This document shows, in pieces, positions 1 to 4,986 of a stretch of DNA of 8,762 nucleotides (its first letter is position 1; every line of letters begins with the position of its first letter). The notes below the pieces were generated by a model. That model searched no databases, had not been told where the DNA came from, and saw only the letters and a program-made list of their open reading frames with translations. The translations under genes were made by a program, and so were the position numbers. The DNA is from Anaerohalosphaeraceae bacterium (GTDB lineage Bacteria > Planctomycetota > Phycisphaerae > Sedimentisphaerales > Anaerohalosphaeraceae): contig DAOVIC010000072.1 of the NCBI GenBank assembly GCA_030671565.1, forward strand, positions 1 through 8,762, in the 5' to 3' direction.

Positions 1-768
1 CTGAGAAGAAACGACGACGTAGCCCTCTCCGGCCTTACCGCAAGTGCGACAAATGAAATGGTCGAAGTCGTCCTCGGCGGAACTCTGATCATTCCCGCCG
101 CATTCATTTTCTTCGGCCCGGAAGGAATCACAGGAATCGCCAAACAGGGAGTATTCGACCTCGGCTTCGTAACAATGCCCATGATAGTTCAGCAGATGGG
201 TAACGACCAGCTCTTCGGATTCATGTGGTTTTTCCTGTTATTCGTCGCTGGCGTAACAAGTTCCATCTCCCTTGCAATGCCCGCAATAGCGTTCCTCGAA
301 GACGAGTTTAACCTCACACGAAGAGAGGCCTGCACGATATTCGGCGTAGTCACCTTCACGCTATGTCAGCCGGTCATCTTCTTCTACGGAAACGGCGTCC
401 TCGGCGAAATGGACTTCTGGGGCACATCGTTCTGCCTCGTCATATTCGCCACTGTAGAAGCCATACTCTTCGCATGGGTGTTCGGCATGGAAAAGGCATG
501 GACCGAACTGCACACAGGGTCGGACATCCGCATTCCTCGAGTTTACCGCTTCATAATAAAATTCGTAACACCGCTCTTTCTCCTTACAATACTAGCCGTA
601 TGGCTCTGGCAGGATTGGCCGGATGTCATCATGCTAAAAAATATCACACCAGAAGACATGCCCTTCGTCGTCATAACAAGGATCGGATTATTTTCGCTCT
701 TTGCTCTTTTAACGATCCTCGTTTGGATAGTATGGCGAAGACGACCGAAACAGGAGAAAAACCAATGA
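1..768 (+). CDS. Sodium-coupled neurotransmitter:sodium symporter (NSS/SNF) family amino-acid transporter, C-terminal part (5' end outside window)
   Basis: The reading frame is open from base 1, so the gene starts before the window and 255 C-terminal residues are visible. They align by eye with LeuT from helix TM7 to the C-terminus. SGLTASATNE (residues 10-19) carries the Na1-site Asn (N18, LeuT N286). E22 sits where LeuT has Glu290, the residue that replaces the chloride ion of animal homologues. GVTSSIS in TM8 carries the Na2 ligands T86 and S87 (LeuT T354 and S355), followed by PAIAFLEDE. About six hydrophobic helices can be seen, ending in a basic tail (WRRRPKQEKNQ). It should import a small amino acid with Na+ across the inner membrane. 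The substrate cannot be named because TM1, TM3 and TM6 are missing. The stop overlaps the next gene by ATGA, so the two are translationally coupled. Confidence 0.95.
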   Translation: MRRNDDVALSGLTASATNEMVEVVLGGTLIIPAAFIFFGPEGITGIAKQGVFDLGFVTMPMIVQQMGNDQLFGFMWFFLLFVAGVTSSISLAMPAIAFLEDEFNLTRREACTIFGVVTFTLCQPVIFFYGNGVLGEMDFWGTSFCLVIFATVEAILFAWVFGMEKAWTELHTGSDIRIPRVYRFIIKFVTPLFLLTILAVWLWQDWPDVIMLKNITPEDMPFVVITRIGLFSLFALLTILVWIVWRRRPKQEKNQ

Positions 769-887
769 CCTTAAGCGGATGGATATTCATGTTGACAAGC
801 TGGACAGGCATAATCGGCCTGTTCCTGTACTGCATGTACAGAACTCTCAGGTCAAACCGAAAAGAAAAAAACAACCCCGAAGAATAA
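765..887 (+). CDS. Small single-helix membrane protein, probable MetS-like NSS transporter small subunit
   Basis: This is a 40-residue protein. Its ATG overlaps the transporter stop codon (ATGA), and AGGAG lies 8 nt upstream at 752-756, so both coupling and a good ribosome site support it. Residues 5-25 form one hydrophobic helix (GWIFMLTSWTGIIGLFLYCM). A basic tail follows (RTLRSNRKEK) with a short acidic end. This matches the size, position and topology of the MetS family, whose founding member is needed with MetP for methionine and alanine uptake in Corynebacterium. The family assignment is by architecture and context, since there is little sequence to match. A length of 40 residues is within the usual range for such subunits. 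It probably stabilises or activates the upstream transporter in the inner membrane. Confidence 0.75.
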   Translation: MTLSGWIFMLTSWTGIIGLFLYCMYRTLRSNRKEKNNPEE

Positions 888-892
888 CACCG

Positions 893-925
893 AAAAAAAA
901 AGCGAAGACCAGTAAGGCCTCCGCT
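893..925 (-). terminator. Rho-independent terminator of the rrf2-mazG operon
   Basis: Read on the - strand, AGCGGAGGCC pairs with GGTCTTCGCT around the loop TTACT. All ten positions pair when two G-U pairs are allowed. A run of T (complement of A 893-900) follows at once. It lies about 30 nt after the mazG stop. On the + strand the same stem has two mismatches and no T run, so it should work mainly in one direction. Confidence 0.88.
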
Positions 926-953
926 ATAAAAACTAACGACTAACGACGAGCGG

Positions 954-1217
954 CTATTTGTAGCCTTCTATTTGCCCCTCGGTATATTTTTTACAAGCTT
1001 CTTCCAGATCGATACCGCTTATATTCGCAAGCGTACAAAGCCATGCAAGCACATCGGCGAACTCTTCGGACTTGTTCTCCTGATCTTCGCCCGCCAATGC
1101 GGTAGCCAGTTCGCCAATTTCCTCGATGAACCACATAAATGTCTTCGCAGTCCCGCGCTCGCGGTCGCGAACCTCATATTGCGCACTTATCAGTTCCTGG
1201 AATTCTTGTATAGTCAT
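954..1217 (-). CDS. MazG-like nucleotide pyrophosphohydrolase
   Basis: This is an 87-residue, all-alpha, single-domain protein of the MazG / dUTPase-like NTP-PPase superfamily. The metal-binding signature is intact: EEIGE (E32, E33, E36) on one helix and E52-x-x-D55 (EEFADVLAW) on the next. Such enzymes hydrolyse (d)NTPs to the monophosphate and pyrophosphate with Mg2+, acting as house-cleaning enzymes in the cytoplasm. The length fits the short one-domain members, not the two-domain E. coli MazG. The gene begins 8 nt after the rrf2 stop, with only a weak AGGG-type ribosome site inside the end of rrf2, so it is co-transcribed and probably translationally coupled. The substrate cannot be told from sequence. 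The domain call is firm. Confidence 0.92.
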   Translation of the reverse strand: MTIQEFQELISAQYEVRDRERGTAKTFMWFIEEIGELATALAGEDQENKSEEFADVLAWLCTLANISGIDLEEACKKYTEGQIEGYK

Positions 1218-1225
1218 GACAATAT

Positions 1226-1624
1226 CTACCCTGCAAGCATATCAGAAAGTACAGCACTATCATAAATAGCACGCAGCTTCTTGGTCGCCCCATTGCAGGC
1301 TTCTTCCATCTTTACACTGAAAGCGGCATTGCCCGTAAGCTCGGCCAGATTCGCCTGAGTCAGCATCGGACCTTCAACAGCTTCGATGATTTGAAGAATG
1401 GTAATTTCGTCCGTTTTTCTTGCAAGAAAGAATCCGCCGCGAGGCCCACGCTTACTGCGCAAAATATTAACTCGTACAAGCTGCTGCAGGATCTTCAGCA
1501 AATATTCCAGCGGAATATCATATGCTTTTGAAATTTTTGCTGCTAGAACGGGCCCTTCTTTACCTTCCTCTGCAACAAAGCCTACCGCAACGAGTGCGTA
1601 TCCAGTTGATCTGCTAATTTTCAT
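1226..1624 (-). CDS. Rrf2-family winged-helix transcriptional regulator lacking the Fe-S cysteine triad
   Basis: This is a 132-residue DNA-binding protein. The family pattern is clear: MKISRSTGYAL at the start (helix 1), a recognition helix IPLEYLLKILQQLV (37-50), and the wing SKRGPRGGFFLAR (57-69), followed by ITILQIIEAVEG. IscR and NsrR bind an Fe-S cluster through three closely spaced cysteines. Here only C110 is present, so this is more like the CymR or cluster-free branch and its signal is unknown. GGAGGT (+ strand 1628-1633) lies close upstream of the ATG, at a short spacing of 3 nt. It is the first gene of a two-gene operon with the MazG-like enzyme. An inverted repeat sits about 30-50 nt upstream and suggests autoregulation. 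Confidence 0.93.
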   Translation of the reverse strand: MKISRSTGYALVAVGFVAEEGKEGPVLAAKISKAYDIPLEYLLKILQQLVRVNILRSKRGPRGGFFLARKTDEITILQIIEAVEGPMLTQANLAELTGNAAFSVKMEEACNGATKKLRAIYDSAVLSDMLAG

Positions 1625-1653
1625 ACTACCTCCAGATAAAAAATAATTTTAAC

Positions 1654-1675
1654 GGCTAACAATACCATATTAGCC
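1654..1675 (-). promoter_or_regulatory. Inverted repeat upstream of rrf2, candidate autoregulatory operator
   Basis: GGCTAA (1654-1659) and TTAGCC (1670-1675) are perfect 6-bp arms with a 10-nt spacer, so the centres lie about 16 bp apart. On the - strand a possible -10 box TAATAT (complement of 1667-1672) falls inside the element, with TGTACA 18 nt upstream as a weak -35. Rrf2 proteins bind imperfect dyads over their own promoters, so this is a reasonable operator. The promoter part is weak. Confidence 0.45.
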
Positions 1676-1883
1676 AGGCTCACATCAGGTTGTACATATT
1701 CCGAGTGCTGAGAAAAAGAACTTTCCTCCCGATACCGGCACCGCCATACACATCAGCTTTGTTGCGAATGGTCGGTCTTGCACATACTTGAAACACAAAC
1801 GTCCCCATTAGGACGGTTAACGCAGGCAGTATTATTGCGAAATAAAAGGCTTTACGCAAGAATTTTTTAGAAAAGTCCTTAAA

Positions 1884-1897
1884 TTAGCCGTCAAAAT
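1884..1897 (+). repeat. 14-nt motif TTAGCCGTCAAAAT, inverted near-copy of the site before rrf2
   Basis: The reverse complement of 1646-1659 reads TTAGCCGTTAAAAT, so 13 of 14 positions match this copy. One copy lies between the rrf2 inverted repeat and its ribosome site. The other lies 9 nt upstream of the STAS -35 box. It may be a shared regulator site. Confidence 0.5.
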
Positions 1898-1905
1898 GAA
1901 AATTC

Positions 1906-1932
1906 TTGACAAAGATAAACACCTGATATAAT
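1906..1932 (+). promoter_or_regulatory. Sigma-70-like promoter of the STAS / anti-sigma kinase operon
   Basis: A perfect TTGACA (1906-1911) and a perfect TATAAT (1927-1932) lie 15 nt apart. This is shorter than the optimal 17, but an extended -10 TG (1924-1925) compensates. Transcription should start near 1938-1940, giving a leader of about 150 nt before the STAS start codon. Nothing comparable was found for the other genes in the window. Confidence 0.8.
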
Positions 1933-1934
1933 CT

Positions 1935-2036
1935 GGGGTTTGCGTTTTTCGGTATTAACACGCTAAAGCGTTGTTATTTGCGACCCCTTGGGGATGGCAG
2001 TTAACGCCGGAAGGAAAATATATCGCAGGAAGTACC
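1935..2036 (+). promoter_or_regulatory. Leader of the STAS gene with predicted stem-loops
   Basis: A clear hairpin spans 1956-1976: TAACACGC pairs with GCGT-(T)-GTTA around loop TAAA, 8 bp with one bulged T. GGGGT (1935-1939) can pair with ACCCC (1983-1987) and close it, while the same CCCC can pair instead with GGGG at 1990-1993. GCGTT (1968-1972) can also pair with AACGC (2003-2007), so mutually exclusive folds are possible. It matches no riboswitch class that I recognise. The start-site uncertainty means the first GGGG may be only partly transcribed. Confidence 0.4.
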
Positions 2037-2048
2037 TGACAATTGTCA
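2037..2048. promoter_or_regulatory. Perfect 12-bp palindrome TGACAATTGTCA, operator candidate
   Basis: The sequence equals its own reverse complement over 12 bp and has no loop, so it is better suited to a dimeric protein than to an RNA hairpin. It lies about 100 nt downstream of the predicted start site and 39 nt before the STAS ATG. It also gives TTGACA on the - strand and TTGTCA on the + strand, but no good -10 box follows on either. Confidence 0.35.
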
Positions 2049-2087
2049 AGGGTTTTGAATCGAAATTTTAAAAATATGGAGTTAAAA

Positions 2088-2447
2088 ATGGCCGAAATTA
2101 ATCCAAAGATCGCCGTCGAATACGTAGACAACGCAGCCGTAGCCACACTTACCGACCAGAAGATACTAGAAGAAATTGACATACAGGCCCTGGAGAATTC
2201 TATCATACCGCTCGTAGAAAGAAAACAGGGTATAAATCTCGTCCTGAATTTTTCCAACGTTGAATTCCTTTCAAGTTCCGCACTGGGATTGTTGATTCGT
2301 GTAAGCAAAAAGGTTTACGAATCAAACGGCCAGCTAAGACTTTGTTCCATCTCCAACGCGATCATGCAGGTCTTCAAGATCACACGACTTGATAATATTT
2401 TTAAAATTCTGCCTGACTCTCAGCAGGCTCTGGACAGTTTTGAATAA
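2088..2447 (+). CDS. STAS-domain anti-sigma factor antagonist (RsbV / SpoIIAA-like)
   Basis: This 119-residue protein consists of a single STAS domain. In partner switching it is phosphorylated by an RsbW-type kinase. The unphosphorylated form binds the kinase and frees the kinase's target. The phosphoacceptor loop is FLSSSALG (60-67). S64 aligns with SpoIIAA Ser58, and S62 replaces the usual Asp of DSSGLG. The downstream part (GQLRLCSISNAIMQVFKITRL) matches the family. I chose the ATG at 2088 because GGAG at 2078-2081 lies 6 nt upstream. The ATG at 2076 and an in-frame TTG at 2043 have no ribosome site. A strong promoter and long leader precede it. The kinase gene follows after 102 nt. Confidence 0.92.
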   Translation: MAEINPKIAVEYVDNAAVATLTDQKILEEIDIQALENSIIPLVERKQGINLVLNFSNVEFLSSSALGLLIRVSKKVYESNGQLRLCSISNAIMQVFKITRLDNIFKILPDSQQALDSFE

Positions 2448-2549
2448 CACAGAAGAGAAGATAGCAGCACCCCATCGTCCCAAAGGCTGTATCGCAAAAA
2501 GATATATATGCCCGATCGAATTATAAGACAATAAAATGGTTGAAGCGAC

Positions 2550-2978
2550 ATGGTTTCTAAAGCGACATTACAAAAATCGGTCACTGTAGGCAACAACATA
2601 CCTGCCGTTGCCGCCGTATGTCGCCAGATAATCGCCCTCGCAAAAAATAACGGATTCTCCCGTGAAGACATTTTCGCGATACACCTCGCCATGGAAGAGG
2701 CTTTCATCAACGCCGTAAAACACGGAAATAACGCTGACGCATCCAGACACGTCATGGTTGATTATACGATTGCTCCGGACCGTATTGAGGTTTCTGTCTC
2801 TGACGAAGGATCCGGCTTTGACTACAGGAATCTACCCGACCCGAGGCATGACCAAAATCTGCAAAAGCCATCAGGAAGGGGCGTCCTGCTAATGAGGTCA
2901 TACATGGACAAAGTAGAGTTCAACGACTCAGGAAGTTCCGTACACATGACAAAGTACAAGTCACCCAATAAAGCGTAG
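2550..2978 (+). CDS. RsbW-like serine kinase / anti-sigma factor (HATPase_c_2 fold)
   Basis: This 142-residue GHKL ATPase-domain protein is of the anti-sigma kinase type. The N box is HLAMEEAFINAVKHGN (45-60), with catalytic Glu (E49/E50) and Mg-binding N54. The G1 box is DEGSGFD (85-91) and the G2 box is GRGVLLM (109-115). It should bind ATP, phosphorylate the STAS partner encoded just upstream, and hold a sigma factor or another target. That target is not in the window. There is no transmembrane segment, so it is cytoplasmic. The ribosome site is weak (GAAG only), and a 9-nt direct repeat AAGCGACAT straddles the start codon (2543-2551 and 2560-2568). It converges on the next gene with 2 nt between stops. 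Confidence 0.93.
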   Translation: MVSKATLQKSVTVGNNIPAVAAVCRQIIALAKNNGFSREDIFAIHLAMEEAFINAVKHGNNADASRHVMVDYTIAPDRIEVSVSDEGSGFDYRNLPDPRHDQNLQKPSGRGVLLMRSYMDKVEFNDSGSSVHMTKYKSPNKA

Positions 2979-2994
2979 CTCTAACTCTCGCTTT
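2970..2994. terminator. Possible bidirectional stem-loop between convergent genes
   Basis: AAAGCG (2970-2975) pairs with CGCTTT (2989-2994), and an inner AG/CT pair adds two more with one bulge. Both stop codons lie in the loop. There is no T run on either side, so termination would be weak. It is the only structure available to separate the two convergent transcripts. Confidence 0.3.
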
Positions 2995-3937
2995 CAAGCT
3001 GCAGCTGAGGTAGTTCGCTCCGATAGTGAAAACCGAACAACCCCACAGCATGCATAGCCGCAATGTTCAGCATGCCTCCGAAAATGGACAAAGCAAGCCA
3101 CCCAAACGCCGAATATTCGCTTTCCCTGACCTTCTCTCCAAACCCTCCGATCGTAGAATAAGTCAAACCAATTTGCACAAGAAATGCCGCCGCCGCAAAA
3201 CAAACCACAACGAGGTACGGCCTGATATTCTTAACGATAGGAGCAAAAATATAACGCAAATTAAAAACCATCCATATCTCACGCCCCGCGGCTATCGTCA
3301 GTAACACCATCGGAAACAAAAACATCCCCGCAAGCAGCAATGCTATTTTGATCGGCGCCCGTAGATCAAGCCCGACATTTTCCAGCAGCGACACAAGAAT
3401 TGCAAAAGGAAGAACAGATATCAAAAACGCTGCCGCAAAAAGATAAATGCTCTTAATAAGGTTCCACAAAAACACTAACCCGCCCCCCATATCCAAATCC
3501 GCAAGATGGTCACTCCCATCGAACGCGCCCGTTGCGATTATTTCCATATAATACCAGAACAAACAACCGCGGGAGATTATAATCGCCACCCATCCCGTCG
3601 GAAGCTGAACTCGAAAACCCCCGCTTCCTCCGCCGCTTACCGTAAAAGAAAAATCCGTATATCCAACGAAATACTCGATTGCGACCATTGCCGCAACAAA
3701 CACCATCGCCGTTATATTACTTTTGCAAACAAATATTTTCCAGCAGTCCTTCACCGCACGCCGGTAAAAACCTTCCACAGGCTCCAGCTTTTTCTTGATG
3801 ATCTCAGCTTTGCCGCCAGACTTCTCCGGTATCAAAAAACGGCTCTTGCATCGAAGGCACTTCCCGCGCTGACCGGCATATTGATCCTTAAACGCACAAA
3901 ACTCGCTGCAACTCGGACATTGAAAATAAATAGACAT
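2981..3937 (-). CDS. Zinc-ribbon multi-pass membrane protein, paralogue A
   Basis: This 318-residue protein has no function that I recognise. Residues 1-36 form an MJ0042-like zinc ribbon, CPSC (7-10) and CLRC (27-30) with FLIPE after it. A short charged linker follows (GGKAEIIKKK), then a conserved GFYRRA (56-61). Six hydrophobic segments fit residues about 76-94, 115-135, 163-186, 196-217, 239-259 and 278-300, ending in GLFGFHYRSEL. The ribbon should face the cytoplasm. It is homologous along its whole length to the gene just upstream: same cysteine spacing, same GGKAE and GFYR, and LFWYYMEII against LFWYLIEII. Similar ribbon-plus-membrane proteins are typical of planctomycetes. No good ribosome site is seen. 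It is the last gene of the - strand run. Confidence 0.85.
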   Translation of the reverse strand: MSIYFQCPSCSEFCAFKDQYAGQRGKCLRCKSRFLIPEKSGGKAEIIKKKLEPVEGFYRRAVKDCWKIFVCKSNITAMVFVAAMVAIEYFVGYTDFSFTVSGGGSGGFRVQLPTGWVAIIISRGCLFWYYMEIIATGAFDGSDHLADLDMGGGLVFLWNLIKSIYLFAAAFLISVLPFAILVSLLENVGLDLRAPIKIALLLAGMFLFPMVLLTIAAGREIWMVFNLRYIFAPIVKNIRPYLVVVCFAAAAFLVQIGLTYSTIGGFGEKVRESEYSAFGWLALSIFGGMLNIAAMHAVGLFGFHYRSELPQLQLESES

Positions 3938-3968
3938 TAAACTAACCCGAAAAATATTTCATAAACCA

Positions 3969-3987
3969 GCCTCGCCAAAGGCGAAGC
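3969..3987 (-). terminator. Stem-loop between the two paralogues, possible attenuator or weak terminator
   Basis: On the - strand GCTTCGCC pairs with GGCGAGGC around loop TTT, 8 bp with one G-U pair. A U-rich stretch follows, but only after a gap (TGGTTTATGAAATATTTTT), so full termination is doubtful. It could lower the level of the second paralogue or protect the mRNA end of the first. The intergenic gap is 67 nt. Confidence 0.4.
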
Positions 3988-4004
3988 CGCCGCTTATGCC
4001 TTAG

Positions 4005-4937
4005 TTAAACATTAATATATCCGCTGTAATGCCTGAAAACAAGCCCGATCCACCTCGCCGCGACCACCGCCATAATACCGCCTGCGAAGTTGCCGATAAT
4101 ATAAAGCACTCCAATCCACACGCTTTTTTCGAACATCTCGAAGCTAAGCCCTCTGCACACAAACCCCAGGACAAATGCGACCATCGTTGCACCCGCACAA
4201 ACACAGTACGGCCCGAACACCTTCCGAATACTCTTGACGATATGATCGACACGCAGCACAGAAAACAAATCCCCGCTGATAGAAACGATAAGTATCCCCA
4301 TCGCAAAAGCGAACAAACCGGCTGCAATTGGAAACGAAAGGATCCACCACCGATCGATACCGTAACGCTTAAGGATCCCAAACACCGCAAGTGTAGGCAA
4401 TTGAACCATCGCCATCACCGCGATAAAAACATAAAGCGACCGCGCCAGTTTCAATACAAAATCAACCCCAAAGCCCATTCCTCCTCGCGGCAGCTCATTG
4501 ATACCGTATCCCGTAGAATAGATGATCTCTATAAGATACCAGAACAAAATCCCAAGCGCAATCGCCCCCGCCCCCAATCCAAAAAACAGGTATACAGTGA
4601 CAACGGTTCCCTGATTGGTAGGTATTTCAAGTATGAAATTAAAGTTCCACAGAAAAAACTTGAACGTCACCAATGCTGTAACAAGAACAAGCCCCGCAGC
4701 ATTAGCTTTATTCGTAAATAACCCCCATGTCTCCACCAGCGCAGCCCGGTAAAAACCGGAAAACGCGTCACCGTCACCTTCAACCTCCTTGATCTTTATC
4801 TTCTCAGCTTTACCCCCATCCGCCGAAGGTATGACAAAAAGCGTATCGCAGCTCTGGCACCGTGCCCGCCGACCCGAATGGATCGCCTTAAAAGCACAAA
4901 TCCCATTGCACTCAGGACAACGAAAAGTAATACTCAT
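4005..4937 (-). CDS. Zinc-ribbon multi-pass membrane protein, paralogue B
   Basis: This 310-residue protein is the tandem homologue of the downstream gene. Its zinc ribbon has CPEC (7-10) and CQSC (27-30), with an extra C14 that is also kept in paralogue A. GGKAE sits at 41-45 and GFYRAA at 61-66. Six hydrophobic segments lie at about 80-98, 113-137, 165-188, 198-220, 242-263 and 275-298, ending IGLVFRHYSGY. The linker has an extra acidic stretch (EVEGDGDAFS) not present in A. No catalytic residues can be named. Function is unknown; a membrane sensor, transport or assembly role is possible, and which applies cannot be decided. The ribosome site is weak. It lies 49 nt after the hexosaminidase stop, so it may share that transcript. 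Confidence 0.85.
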   Translation of the reverse strand: MSITFRCPECNGICAFKAIHSGRRARCQSCDTLFVIPSADGGKAEKIKIKEVEGDGDAFSGFYRAALVETWGLFTNKANAAGLVLVTALVTFKFFLWNFNFILEIPTNQGTVVTVYLFFGLGAGAIALGILFWYLIEIIYSTGYGINELPRGGMGFGVDFVLKLARSLYVFIAVMAMVQLPTLAVFGILKRYGIDRWWILSFPIAAGLFAFAMGILIVSISGDLFSVLRVDHIVKSIRKVFGPYCVCAGATMVAFVLGFVCRGLSFEMFEKSVWIGVLYIIGNFAGGIMAVVAARWIGLVFRHYSGYINV

Positions 4938-4986
4938 AGCTTAAGACCGCTTCCGATTTTTATTCTGTAGAGTTAATAAAGTTCGG

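Larger units (their letters stand above)
1625..2087. other. Divergent regulatory region between the rrf2-mazG operon and the STAS-kinase operon
   Basis: This 463-nt stretch has no convincing gene. It holds, left to right: the rrf2 ribosome site, an inverted repeat (1654-1675), a long plain segment with one weak hairpin (CGTCC/GGACG, 1800-1815), a second copy of the 14-nt motif (1884-1897), the STAS promoter (1906-1932), a leader with predicted structure, and a 12-bp palindrome (2037-2048). Confidence 0.8.

Noticed and set aside
901..925. Terminator for the transporter operon on the + strand
   Set aside because: In the + direction the stem has two A-C mismatches and no T run follows; it is assigned to the - strand only.
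933..946. Tandem 7-nt repeat CTAACGA x2
   Set aside because: Only two copies between a stop codon and a terminator; too short to claim a function.
2043..2087. Upstream TTG (2043) or ATG (2076) as STAS start
   Set aside because: No ribosome site at a useful distance and the extra residues are not part of a STAS fold; GGAG points to 2088.
4029..4721. 230-residue + strand frame opposite membrane paralogue B
   Set aside because: Very rich in Lys, Arg, Asn, His and Pro with no pattern; a mirror of a hydrophobic gene on the other strand.
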